Shown here piece by piece: positions 51,779-63,315 of a stretch of DNA of 64,000 nucleotides. Each line of letters starts with the position of its first letter. Position 1 is the stretch's first letter. Made by a program: the position numbers and the translations under genes. The stretch is from the NCBI RefSeq assembly GCF_028858725.1, contig NC_084768.1, positions 4,323,853 to 4,387,852 of the forward strand, written 5' to 3'. Under the pieces are notes generated by a model that had not been told where the DNA came from, did not search any database, and saw nothing but the letters and a program-made list of their open reading frames with translations. Source of the DNA: Colius striatus. Its lineage: Eukaryota; Chordata; Aves; Coliiformes; Coliidae.

Positions 51779-51873
51779 GGGGGTGTTGGTGCCAAGGGAC
51801 CGTGGCCGGGTCGTGGGGACAAGTTGGGGGTGTTGAGATGGGTGTCTGGGGCTCCAGGGGCTGCCTGGCTGGG
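51779..51873 (+). other. G-tract cluster, possible G-quadruplex region
   Basis: Nine runs of three to five G in 95 bases (starting at 51,779, 51,796, 51,808, 51,815, 51,826, 51,840, 51,848, 51,857 and 51,871), with spacers mostly of 4-12 bases. This is a much denser cluster than anywhere else outside the second minisatellite. A 68-codon frame crosses it and looks incidental. Confidence 0.4.
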
Positions 51874-54800
51874 TCCCTTGAGGAACTGCTCTCACTTCTG
51901 GAGCGCTGGAGGACCTCTGGGAGAACTAGAAGGGGATGGTGGAAGCTATGATTGGTTTAGTGATTGATATTCTTGTGATTCCCAAGCTTGATAGGATAAC
52001 TCACTGCAAAGAGCCAACAGATTAGCATATTAATGTTGTTGATTGTACTGGTAATAAGATAAAGAAAAAAGGAACAGAAAAATCATCACTTAGCTGTGAT
52101 TTATGACAAAGAATTCAGAGAAGCAAATTGCTGCTTTGAATGTAATTAATATTTCCTTAACCCTCTGGCAAATGTTCCCAGTACTGCTCATTTCAGCCTT
52201 GCAGTGCTCTCATTCAGACCTCCTTGGTTTCACAAGTTTTCAGTAACGTGCTGTCACTGTCAGGTCACTTAAACTTTGCAATTTCTTGCAGTTTTCTCAA
52301 TGAAATTTCAGGAGTATGAACATTTTTATGTTTGGTACCTCTTCAGGGAACACAGGCTGGTCTGCAAGTACTTACTACCTGTTGGGTTTTGTTCCCTTTG
52401 AATTTTTGGCTCGGGACATTGACTGTGCATCAGGGAGCTAAGAGCTCCCTGACTTAAGAATCCTTAAAGGAAGTGTTACATCAAAAAATTGTTTGGTAGA
52501 AGAATTAAATCCATAACTAGTGTATACTGAAGAACAGAAAATGAAAAGTCAATTTGTACCACCAATTATACAGAGGCAAATTCTGGAGATTTTCCCAGCA
52601 GCATCTTAGCTGCCTCTTTTCTTCATGAATCTACTTGACATCTTAGAAAGAGATGTCAGAAAACTCTCATTTGCTTCTAAGAATTAAAATTCCCTGAATG
52701 ATTTAAAGTTATTTGTTTCTAGTGAAGGCTTTCAAGGCCTTGAAGAACAGGTATATAAGTGGGGCAGCTGCTGTGTAGTGCAGTATAACAGGCGAGATGG
52801 CTTAAGGCAGTGTGAGGATAATCTGTCCTGGCTGTGTATAGAAATAAAGATGTGTAGTGGTAGTGTCACTGCTATTTCTCTTGATTTTGCTCACATTGTT
52901 CTTTCAGCAGAATATGCTGGCAAGATTACACCTGGTACTTTCTTGTCAGGGCAAATCTCTGTCTTCTACAGGCAGCCTTTCTTAAAAATGATGTTTGATT
53001 TCCCTATTGTGAAATCTAGACTATTCTTTCAATGAAGGGCTATACAGCATTCTTGTAAAGAATTAGCTGCATAGAATTCCATGGAAGCCATCATTTTAGG
53101 AGCTGATTTCCTTATGGAAACAGAATTATTCTTGTCATGCTTGATATAAGCCCATGAGCCTGACATAGCCCAAAGCCTCTATGAACCAGAGCTTTTCTTA
53201 GTTTTACCAGCATTCTCTTCCCTGGGTTTTTTTGGTGTTTAGTTTTGTGGTGTTTGGCAATCATGTGTATAAATATCTGCAGCTGAAGTTTTGCAGGCCA
53301 AAGAAAATCAACAGAGTTGACTTTGTAATTGCAGTTGGATCTTTCAAACGTGGTATTTGGGAATTATGATTGTCATGTACTATTGACAAGAAATCAAGTG
53401 GATTCCAAAGGCAAATTGAAACTAATCTTTATGTTCCAACTCTTCCAAGTTGCTTGCCCAATAATTGCCACTTCCTAATTGTTCTTACTGCTTTTTTAAT
53501 GCTGTTAATGGAAAAGCAAAGCACGTGGAAGATAATACTTTGCACATTTTAGAGTAAAACTAAACTGATTAGATAAACACCTTTTCAGAGAGATATGGTG
53601 GGTTTTAGTCCTGTGGTTTTTAAAGCAAATATTTAATTACTTTGTGAGGGGGAAAAAAGAAAAGTGGCTCTATCTGATGGTGTGTAGGCTCATTGCAGGG
53701 GAGAAAGCTCCTAAGATGAAAAAAGAAGTTCTTCTATCTTGTCTCTTGAAAAAGATTGTTGTCTGTCCTGTTCTTCCAAGATACTTCAAGTTTTGAAGTT
53801 TGCTGAGCTATTTTGTTGCAACTTGAAGTCAGAGCTTTGTGAGCCCTACTGCAATTTGCCTCTGTCTGATAGGTAAGGAGAACATCTTGTCTCAGAGAAA
53901 CGGGGATTAGTGGTTTGACTGTGCAGAAGATCCATTAATTGAGAAGAGATTAGATTTCATTGTAACTAATTTCTGTTATACCATTGTTTTTCCTTAGATT
54001 GAGTTTTCTTCTGTAAGAGAATAAACTGCAGATAATGATAACGAGATGCTTGCATGAAGCTGATGAGTAGTTTATATTTATGCTGCTTTCATTGTTTCTT
54101 TAATCTCAGGAGAGAATATATTTTTTAAAAGACATTCAGGAAACACATCACAACATTTTTAAGCTTTCCTGGGGAAAATGTGTTTGTGTTTCACTTTGTT
54201 TTTCTGAGCTGTTGAAAAATTGTACATGAGGATTTGTTACGGATGCAGTTGTTTAGAATGAAGCATCCTGGGGCTCTGCAGGACAGCCTTTAGAGCTTTC
54301 CAGGCTGCTGGGTGTTTTTATGTGTCCTATGATGAGCTTGGAGAATTTAGTGAATAGACAACCTGCAGTTTCTTGGGTTTTGTCTGTGATACTGACCTTT
54401 TAGAGCATATAGTCTTAATGTATGGTGTGTGCTATGTGATGAGCAATGACTTGGAATAGCTAGGGAGAAATAGATTTCTTTCACTAGTTTAGGTGGGGAA
54501 ATTTCTAAGCACTGGTGTTTCTGTGAGGAAGTGGGAAGACTTTCTGCATGGTTTACAGGGATTAAGGAGTTTTCTGAAGCGATGAGGGGTGACTCAGCCT
54601 CCCAGCACTGGGGACCCGGCTTGCTGTTGACTTCAGTGTTGTTCCCAAGGATCTCAAGTAGCAATCCTCTTACAGTGAGTAACCATCAGAGGAAAAGAAA
54701 AGCTTTATGAAAATGATGAAGGAATTAAAAAAAAGCATAATTACCACAGCTAGAATTAATCCAGGGTAGGAATTAATAATGCTGAAATTAATAAAGGGTG

Positions 54801-56225
54801 TAATTACCATTAGTCCACAGGGCATGACATTCTGCTCCTTTCAGTTGTAGTGTGGGTCCTTTAATTCTGTTCTGGTGCTTTCTAAACTGATTGCAAAGAA
54901 CAGTATCGATCCCAGGGGATTACTTTTTGCAGAATTTTCAGCATTTCTGTTTGGTTTTAATTAGAAAGGGTAAATAATGGAGCAGACTATGGACAGTGGA
55001 GACTCACTTCTTATCAAAGTACATTTGAGTTCATACTTTCCCATGGCCATTCATCCAGCAAATATTCTAGAAGCAGCAGTTTCTAGAGTGGAATTGCTTT
55101 ATATTAATTTTTCTCACAAAGTCTAAGCAAAGCACCATGATTTCTTATTCCAATATGGATCTTTTCTCAAATGTAGATTGTTCATCTGAACAAATCATGT
55201 GCTGGTTTGCTTTGGGGATTTGTGTTTCCTCTGCAGACGACACTTCCAACAGATAACCAATTAATCCCACCTTCCTACTGGATCATTACAATCAGGCCTT
55301 ACCATAGCTTTTGAGGCAGGCAAAGTAACTAAATCATTATTGTTTATCCTCTGCATTTTTTAAAAACTCATTGTTTTGAAACAATTTCCTATAGAATAAG
55401 AAAACACAGACATTTTCATGAATGGCAACAATGGAAACATTTTTGTTTAGATAAGCAGAAGAAAAACCTTGTACACATTTTTTTGCTTCGTAATTGCTAT
55501 TTTTAGTCCCGTTCTGTCACTTCACTCTGTACACTTCCTAGCTGTGCCATTATTTCTATTATACTGTTATTATTCTGGGTTTCTATCAGAATGAAACATG
55601 GGGTTTGTTTTATGCATATGCCTACAGTAGAGGAAAATAATGCAAAGCTGAGTGCTTTGTAATGCCTGTGGGAAGAATGTTCTTCTGAGCAGTTTGTGAA
55701 GAACATGTCACTGTTCAATTGTTCATTATCTTCAAATGGTTTGAAAAGCTACAAATAATTTGATATTCCAAGGGCATTTATTTTTATTGTGCCAAGGTTT
55801 GAGACATGCAGTTGCAAATGCTCCTTCCTATGCTTGAATACAAAGAGGCTGTGCAGCTTGCTAGCTGAATTCGTTCTCCTCGTGAAGTCCGTACTCTGTG
55901 ACCACCAGCGTCGGTTTGTACTTTGCCCGATGAACATGTTCACATGTGGAGGGTTTACTCAGCTAATATTCATCAATAAGGAAAGCAACAGTTGTGGAAG
56001 TTCCAGTGTAGGGGGGCAGATGATGTACTGAGACAGCTTTTTGTGATTACACTGGAAAAATCTCACTTTGTCATGTTCTGTAGAAAGATGGAATAAGAAA
56101 CAGACTACAGATATCCCTCAGGAAAAACTGCTTTTAATGGACTGCAATCTTGATGATAATTGTAAAGTGACAGTCACCCAAATGTTCACAGTTTCAGAAT
56201 CCCACTTTTTCCCCTTTTCCTTCAG
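51874..56225. other. AT-rich DNA upstream of the first recognised LRRC7 exon
   Basis: No frame above 105 codons and no transposon noticed. The end of the stretch (about 56,200-56,225) is the pyrimidine tract and AG acceptor of the LRRC7 exon that follows, so at least its right end is intron. Confidence 0.6.
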
Positions 56226-56428
56226 TATGCTGCTTGGAGATGACAACCAAAAGGAAAATTATCGGCCGCTTGGTGCCCTGCCGGTGTTTTCGTGGTGAAG
56301 AAGAAATCGTCTCGGTGTTGGATTACTCTCACTGTGGCCTACAGCAGGTGCCAAAGGAGGTTTTTAACTTTGAACGGACGTTAGAGGAGCTTTACCTCGA
56401 TGCCAATCAAATTGAAGAGCTACCTAAG
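56226..56428 (+). CDS. LRRC7: LRRC7 exon with usual start codon (residues 1-63)
   Basis: The acceptor is ttttccccttttccttcag ending at 56225; the donor is gtaatt at 56429. The start is set at ATG 56240, with G at -3, matching the known [10 protein letters not shown] start of the protein. Cys14 and Cys16 (VPCRC) correspond to the N-terminal cysteines that are palmitoylated in the paralogue ERBIN and needed there for membrane targeting; a like role here is inference. LRR1 (about residues 24-38) and the start of LRR2 (48-62) follow. The exon ends on a codon boundary. The frame is open upstream of the ATG to the acceptor (TGC TGC TTG GAG), so a longer N-terminus from an upstream coding exon is possible. 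An out-of-frame ATG at 56227 opens a 23-codon frame that overlaps the main start and stops at 56298. Confidence 0.95.
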
Positions 56429-59400
56429 GTAATTGGTGTTCTGCCTGTAATACCGATGTCAAAGCTGTGTTCTTAAATGTGCGTTCAATGTGTGCTTCAG
56501 CTGGGAAACATGGCTTGCTCTTGACCAGGAGACTTGCTTGCTGTGGGAAGAGTCATGGCTATTAGCTCTAGAGATTCAGTCCTGTTTTCCTTTTCTTTCC
56601 CTGCCCTCTCTGAAGAGCCCAAGCAGCTGAGCCACCACTCTTGCAGATGGTACTGCGTGGGGAGGAGTGAGCCCAGCACCTTGTTCTTCTTGCTTCATAG
56701 CACTAGAATGGGACAGCCACTGAAACCTTAAGTTAGGAAATTAACAATTGCTCAGAAGAAATACTTGTTACACAGCAAGTAATTAATATGGCATTTGATG
56801 TCTTGACCTGCAGTACACTAATATATGGAGTGGGTGCTTTCACATTTGGGTCCTCAGGAGCACTGCTTTCAAAAAGCAAGCTCTTTGTACAGAAGAGCCT
56901 CTTGTCCTGGGGGAGAAATGCTGGTGACAGCTGACCAATGTTTTCATAACTGCAAATGAGAATACTGAAGTTATCCTTCCTTTTATAAAATCTCTAAATC
57001 TGTCCTTCTCTTGAGTAATGTTTACTGTAAGGAATTAAAAGTCACTGTAGCTGAAGTGTTCTGGAAACAAAAGAGGTGCTAGCTACGTAACAAAGCATGA
57101 AGTAATGTAATCCATTCCTTCATTGAATTTTTTCCAACAATAATGAAGGATGCTTACAAGTCTTTAATTAGACATTGTTCCACTGTAATCCATTCTTCAT
57201 CATCTCTCAAGTTATTTCTTCCTTGCACTGCATAGAGACTTTATATAAGTTCTATTTACAAAGGTAGACAACGGGCTGCTTCTGTCACGTGGAGTCCCTT
57301 TGTTCAGATAGGATGGTTCATTGCTTCAGATAGCTCACTCCATCCACAAGTTCTTTACAGATGGTAAGACAAGGTAGCTATAATCTTTTTAATTGTCTCA
57401 GAAAATTGAAATGGAGAGCTGCCTTATCTCACCTCCTGCTAGAAAGGACAGCAGAGAACCTGGTATTTTTTCTGGCCCTATAAATACAAAGTGGAGCATG
57501 TTTTACTGCTAAGGAAGTCCTTTAGGGCTTTTTCTTTGTTAATAATAATATATGGTTAACCTTGTATATTGTAATTATGATACTGAAGACTATATAAAGT
57601 GTCCAATATGGGTAGGGATTTTGGTATATTTGGTTTGGGTCTTGTGAAGGTTTTCACACCATGGTATTCACACTGAATTGCACTGCATAATGGAAGATAA
57701 ATACGTCAAGGCATAGAACAAGAGCAACGTGCCACAATTCTCTATGGAAAATATGAGGGCCAAAACTAAGGGGTCCACAGCTGTGAATTTGAGATGCTGG
57801 TTGTTAGTGTCAGTCACTGTTGAAATGCACATGCTAACAAAACCTTTGCATTGCCCTGCAGCATCTATTTTATGTTTGCTGTTTGTGGAGCAAACCAGCA
57901 GATAAACACAGGCCTTGCAGAGATTTAAATGTATCCCACTCTATTTTTGCACCTCTTTTTTCCCTCGTTTTTCTTTGTTATGCAGAATACTTAGAAGCAA
58001 ATACTATGCACTGAAGCAGTCCCATCCCTTCTGCCTGTGGGCTTTGGGTTTTGGTTTTATTTTTACTTTACATTTTATGTAACACAATTAAGCTTTTTTT
58101 TTTTTTCTGCTGTCTTCATGAGAAATCCCAGAATCCCTGAATAGTGGGGGCTGGAAGGGCCCTGCAGAGCTCCTCCAGCCAAACCCCCTGCGAAAGCACA
58201 GGAACATGTCCAGGTGGGTTTGGAAACCTCTTGAGCAGGAGCCTCCACACCCTCCCTGGGCAGCCTGGGCCAGGTCTCCCTCATCCATACAGCAAAGGAG
58301 TTTCTCCTCGTGTACCAGGGGCACTGCCTGTGTTCTCTCTGATGCAGGAGTCTGAAAGAAAGACTAAATGAGGTTTAAACATGGCACTAATATTTGAGGA
58401 ACCCTCATGAGCTTCCTGCAAGGAGAATTGATTCTTTCCTGGATCCCACTGAATTTCCTGGTGCTGTTTGGTGGATTGATGTTTCCAGGCAGTCCTATAG
58501 ACTTTGGTAACTTTCAGCTCTTGTAAAGAACAGTTTTTAGAGCCTACACCCACAAAGTGGGCAATGTGAAGCAGATCATCCCTGCAGTCCAGTGTGATGG
58601 CCAGTACAAGGGTGGCTGGTACCAGGGACCAGAGGCCAACTTTGACGATGCTGTGCTGGGACCACCAAGGCAAGCAACCACGTGTGACCCTTCTCTGCGA
58701 CTCTCAACAGCCAATTCTCCACAGCACTTGGGCTGGGGCATGTGCAGCACAGCAATAAATGAACCAAGCAGCTCTATTGCATTCTCCTCTTATACCTGCT
58801 GGCACCCTGGCCTTGAGGAAGGCATAGGCTGCTTCAAAATGCACCTATTTGTTTTTCATCTACAGTTCCTCTCTCTGTGCCATGCAGCGTGCTGAAATCT
58901 GAATGCATTTCTCATGCCTGCTTTGTCTTAGCCTGGTGGTTTGATGAGCTTTTACATGGGTAAGGTGTTGCTTGGGATAGTGCCATTTCTGAGGAGAGCT
59001 GCTGTGTTAACTAGACGCTTTCAGCGTGATATATTGATTGCTTCAGGTTGAAAGGAGGGTTTGTTTTTTGCAGTGGAAATCCTGACATTACATAAAATGT
59101 GAATTAAAAGCTAGAATCAAGTCCTAAATTTGTGTGTGGATTTAAAGAACGTATCAGGTTGATGATGCCAAAGCCTTTTGTTTCTTGAAGAGAGAAGATT
59201 TCTCCTGCAAGCGGTGGAAATGTTTTAAAATCAGTCATGAAATTAAGGGATAAAAGCAAATCTTTTCATTTACCACAAGCCACAAAAACATTTCAGTTGA
59301 TGTGACACACATGAACCTCGTGTGCCTACTTTGGCAGCTCATTCTGAACACTCCTGCTCCCCAGCAATGACTGTGGCTACTCTTGTCAGCTGGGGATGAG

Positions 59401-62400
59401 CTGTGTTTGTGATTCTTCTCAGCACTTGATAGTTCTCAAAAATGCTTTTCAAAATGGTTTTTGGTTACTGAATCCTTATGTAGCAAATGTACCTTTGTGG
59501 TATTTGTTGTTTCTGTGTATAACAAATGATCCCTAGCTGATCTTTTTCCTGAAACACTGTGAAGTATCTTTTTATGTTACAGCAACTGTTCAACTGTCAA
59601 GCGTTACGCAAGCTGAGTATTCCAGACAACGACCTCTCCAGTCTGCCAACTGCTATTGCCAGCTTAGTTAATCTCAAAGAACTTGATATCAGTAAAAATG
59701 GTAAGACATCCAAAGTGTTTGAAAGCATTGTAATGAATATGAACAGTAGTGAAGTTTTAAGTTCTAATGGTTAACAAGCTTGTGTTCTAGAGAACTTCTG
59801 TGCTGGGTTCCTGTCGGGCACGTTGAGAATCTGGGTAGATATCTGCCTCAGTTGATTGTCTCTAAAATACCTTAGAGTCTGCTTTTAGCATGATGACTTG
59901 TGACTGATAAAACACCGGGAACAGGAGCCCAGTCTTGAAAGTTTAGGAAGATTTCTTCTGAGCCTAGAGCCTCTGTGTGTGTATGTGTGTGAACTGAGAA
60001 GTTCAGAAAGAAATGAACAGCACAAGTATCAGTACAAATGCCATCACTATTTAACTCCAGGAGGTGACATAAATCAAGCATTAGCATGATAGTTTTAGTA
60101 CAAGGCACATTGTCTGTTCTGATATGTTTATTTAGTGCTCAAGTGTCATCTTTTAGACCACGGTACTAAAACGTATGGAAATCTGATCTGAAAATGCCAA
60201 ATGAACTCATTTATGAACAAAACAAGTTAAACAGGGGGTTTTTTTATGTGTTTATAATATTTCTTTCAATGTTTTTTTAGGAATTCAAGATTTTCCAGAA
60301 AATATTAAGTGTTGTAAGTGTTTAACCATTATTGAAGCCAGTGTCAATCCAGTCTCTAAGTGAGTATCAGTAGCTCGTGTTTGTGTACTGCGAGTGCAGA
60401 AAATGTACAGAGTGCACTGAAATTTAAAGGCCTTGTATCAAGGTCATTTGCACTCTTAATCTACATTCCTTTTAAATTGTTGGGATTGATGTATCTGTGA
60501 AAAGATCTGTGTAGCATGTGATAAATGTGATGTCTTTCCACACAGTGAGGTGCAAGCCGTGCACGTGGTGCAGCCTTTTCAACAGAGGGGCTGCTGCTGT
60601 GTGTATTTGGGAAGTGAGCTGTGCTGCATCCTCACATACCATAATCTCATGGTGTGGACTTTGTCAACCCTTCTTCCTTCCAAAGACTTGCAATAATAGT
60701 AACAAAAAATCTGTTTTATAATCCCATGTGTTATAAAACAGAGTGAGGGGGAGGAAAGGATGAAATTGTACTGTTTCAGTTAAATTGAATAAGAGGCAGA
60801 GAAAACACCTTTGGCTTAAAAACCCCCTAGCTTAAAAAGCTTGATGTAACTTGAATGTGCCAGGCATTTGAGTTTCCTGTGGTTATAGCAACGTGGAAAA
60901 GATGAAAATGGGCAAAATTGTTGTCTGTAACAAGTAAGATCTTGTCAATTTGGGTAGAGAAAGAAGGTGAAAGAGAAAGTCATCTCTGCCTTTCTAAATA
61001 TACATTGTTATTATTTCCATAGCAACTTTGGAGTGAGCATTAAGCTTCTAACTGTTTTTTTAGGCTGCCAGATGGCTTCACACAACTTCTAAATTTGACC
61101 CAGCTCTATCTCAATGATGCCTTTTTGGAGTTTCTTCCAGCTAACTTTGGGAGGTAAGAATTAGTCATCAAAGCACTTTGCTCTCTCATATCAACTGTGC
61201 TCAGGCTTTAAGGGCCCATTTGAAAGCTGTATTCTTTTGAAAACAAAACAGCAAAACAAAAAAGACAAGGGGCAATGGGTACAAGCTGGAACAGAAGAGG
61301 TTCCAAAGAAACACAAGGGAAAACTTCTTCCCTGTTGAGGTGAGGGAGCACTGGCAGGGGCTGCCCAGATGGGCTGTGGAGTTTCCTTCTCTGGAGACAT
61401 TCCAAACCCAGCTGGAGGAGTGTGTCACTTACTCTAGGTGATGCTGCTCTGGCAGGGGGGCTACACTGGATGAGCTTTCAATCATCCCTTCCAACACTTG
61501 AGATTCCATGATCTAAATGAAACAACAGTAGTTTCTTTGTTGTTATTCTGCTCCTATATCACCTATTTGATATCTTGCATTTACAGACCCTGGTCATGTT
61601 TCCAAAGCTTCCCATGTAAGCATACAGACACCACAGCTCTTTACCTGTATCTCCCTTATTGCTTGTCTCTAAATTGCAGTGCTTTCTTTATCTCCTGCAA
61701 TATTCCATTAATCTGTTAGAGTCTCATTTCACCTTAGGAGTGAAGTCAGGAGCAGAGCCTGCCTGAGCATCACATAAATGTCTCTCTGCGTTTCTCGTTT
61801 GAAGTTGTTCTTTTTAGCCCTGGTTAAGCACAGCTGTAAGATGGGAAACGTTTTGTGCTTTATTTGGTAGGAGAAAAAGACAACTGTAGTTTTCTCCAAG
61901 AGCATAATACAGGGAAACCTGAGATCCAGTGAAACTAATTCCTAACAACTGGTGTTGTTCTGGACAGGGAACTGTTTAAAGCTTTTCTGACAGGCACGTG
62001 TGTTTACACTTATGGCACTAAAGGACCGCAGAGATAAAGTAATAGGAAAAGCAGTGTTAATGAAATCATTGAAACTCACCATAAAGCTACTCAATAAGCT
62101 TTCTTCACATTTAGAATGTCTGAAAGCTTTAATATTGCGACTTCTCTGTTTAGAAATGGTCATTCAATGCACAGTCAGCTCATGCATTGAATGTACTTCT
62201 GAAAAATAGTTGAGTGGATACTCTATAAACTTTCTGTGAGTGGATTTGTCCAATCTGAGATGAAGAGGAAAGGACCTTGTTCATCCTTCTGATTTTATGT
62301 CCTCTTCCTTTTCCTCCCTACATTGATTATAATTTGGGATTAAAGCAGCAGCAAAAGGGTGACATGAATCAAAGTCCTTTCATGTTTATCAAATTATCTT

Positions 62401-63315
62401 CCTAGGCAATGTGGATAATTAGACAATTCTGCCTCAAATTCTGGAACTCTGATACATTTGTTTCTTCAGCTCTTATCTGATGCATCCTCCTTCCTTCTCA
62501 TTATTCTGTTTCATGAAATACATTGCTGTGGCTGAAACAACATTGCCAGTTAGAGTTTGCACAATAGAGAATTGTGAAGTACTGCTGGGTGTAGGTTCTA
62601 ATTCATGCCAACACTTAAGCACACAGCCTACTTCTGTTTGAAATACAAAATATTACATGGAGATTTGTGCTTTAGTGTCGCTCTGCCTCTGTGGAGCTGT
62701 AGAATTCAGTACTCAAAACATAGAATCATAGAATAATAGAATGGTGAGGGTTGGAAGGGACCTTTAGAGATCATCTAGTCCCAACTCCTCTGCAGAAGCA
62801 GGGTCACCTAGATCAGGTCACACAGGAACATGTCCAGGTGGGGCTTGAAGACTTCCAAGGAAGGAGCCTCCCCAACCCCTCTGGGCAGCCTGTTCCACTG
62901 CTCCCTCACCCTCAAGTTGTGAACTGAACAGCAGTTGCTTGTTATCCTTTATTAGATCTGGAAATGTTTGGGAGAAAATAACTTTTGCTACATTTGCATT
63001 GTTTGAATGATTGTCTAGAATTACTGTGAAAACCTGATACACATCAAATATGTCCTTATCTGAAACTATCTGTCCTTACATGGAGCTAATTGGTTCTGAA
63101 TACATTTTGCACCATATTCAACCCCACAATAACTGGACATCTTAATGTCGTGCATTGGGAAGAAAGAGTCTCTTTTTTGCTGTTGAAATAAGTAGTTACA
63201 AATCATTTTTGTGGACTCCTGAACTAATGAATTTCATGAACTTCCCCCTTCTTTCTAGGCTTGTCAAATTGCGAATTTTGGAGTTAAGAGAAAATCACTT
63301 GAAAACTCTACCAAA
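56226..63315 (+). CDS. LRRC7: LRRC7 (densin-180), first five recognised exons of a gene running off the right edge
   Basis: Exons 56226-56428 (coding from 56240), 59583-59700, 60281-60359, 61064-61153 and 63259-63315 join in phase to give residues 1-178. The product is a LAP-family (leucine-rich repeat and PDZ) scaffold of the postsynaptic density; in known vertebrates it is about 1,500 residues, binds CaMKII and alpha-actinin and carries one C-terminal PDZ domain, which is outside this window. Seven LRRs with an exact 23-residue period start near residues 25, 48, 71, 94, 117, 140 and 163. LRRC7 is preferred over its paralogue ERBIN because of [37 protein letters not shown] and [18 protein letters not shown]. 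Introns of about 3.2, 0.6, 0.7 and 2.1 kb are all GT-AG. The rest of the gene is beyond base 64,000. Confidence 0.95.
56429..59582 (+). other. LRRC7: LRRC7 intron (about 3.15 kb)
   Basis: Bounded by gtaatt and ttacag. It carries an old antisense CR1 fragment, a poly-T run at about 58,094-58,106 and a plus-strand open stretch at 58,557-58,895 that resembles no known family. Confidence 0.9.
58125..58335 (-). mobile_element. CR1 LINE 3' fragment inside LRRC7 intron
   Basis: Antisense CR1 with a decayed tail: gaatagtgggggctggaag, ccaaaccccctgcgaaagca, caggaacatgtccaggtggg and gagcaggagcctccacaccc. The homology ends after cagcaaaggagtttctcctc. It is divergent from the young copies and lies opposite to the direction of LRRC7 transcription. 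Confidence 0.85.
59583..59700 (+). CDS. LRRC7: LRRC7 exon (residues 64-102 and first base of 103)
   Basis: 118 bases between an acceptor (tctttttatgttacag) and donor gtaaga at 59701. It completes LRR2 and encodes LRR3 ([15 protein letters not shown], 71-85) and most of LRR4 (LKELDISKN, 94-102). The frame continues by one base from the previous exon. Read-through into the intron would add only a short unrelated tail ending at 59,774. Confidence 0.96.
60281..60359 (+). CDS. LRRC7: LRRC7 exon (residues 103-128, split codon 129)
   Basis: 79 bases after the acceptor caatgtttttttag; donor gtgagt at 60360-60365. It encodes the end of LRR4 (GIQDFPENI) and LRR5, whose consensus asparagine is kept in EASVNPVS. 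The cysteine cluster IKCCKCL is typical of LRRC7 rather than ERBIN. It begins with two bases completing Gly103 and leaves two bases of Lys129. Confidence 0.96.
61064..61153 (+). CDS. LRRC7: LRRC7 exon (residues 129-158, split codon 159)
   Basis: 90 bases after the acceptor ctgtttttttag; donor gtaaga at 61154. It encodes the end of LRR5 and LRR6 ([15 protein letters not shown], 140-154), followed by ANFG. This segment is almost invariant between LRRC7 and ERBIN, so its family assignment is certain while the paralogue call rests on its neighbours. Confidence 0.96.
61262..61512 (+). mobile_element. CR1 LINE 3' fragment inside LRRC7 intron (sense)
   Basis: Sense copy of the ORF2 end (acaaggggcaatgggtacaa, cacaagggaaaacttcttcc, gaggtgagggagcactggca) and 3' UTR (gatgctgctctggcagggg, cactggatgagctttcaatc) ending in a decayed tail gagattccatgatc. 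Belongs to a subfamily different from the young copies. Confidence 0.85.
62719..62920 (-). mobile_element. CR1 LINE 3' fragment inside LRRC7 intron (antisense, young type)
   Basis: The inverted tail carries three octamer-like units (catagaatcatagaataatagaat). The UTR phrase gtcacctagatcaggtcaca is exact, and aaggaaggagcctccccaac is followed by a break at about 62,920 inside ORF2. It lies in the same intron as the sense fragment at 61,262, about 1.2 kb away. Confidence 0.93.
63259..63315 (+). CDS. LRRC7: LRRC7 exon (residues 159-177, split codon 178), last one in window
   Basis: 57 bases after the acceptor ccttctttctag; donor gtaagt at 63316-63321. It encodes LRR7 ([15 protein letters not shown], 163-177), with HLKT distinguishing LRRC7 from ERBIN. 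It ends with two bases of codon 178. The following intron runs beyond base 64,000 with no further exon seen. Confidence 0.95.

Noticed and set aside
56068..56298. 76-codon open frame overlapping the first LRRC7 exon in another frame
   Set aside because: It runs across the pyrimidine tract and acceptor, so most of it is intronic. Only the short overlapping ATG frame from 56,227 can be in the message.
56240..63315. ERBIN (ERBB2IP) as the identity of the LRR gene
   Set aside because: The paralogues are similar in this region, but the residues [28 protein letters not shown] and [15 protein letters not shown] agree with LRRC7 as I know it and not with ERBIN.
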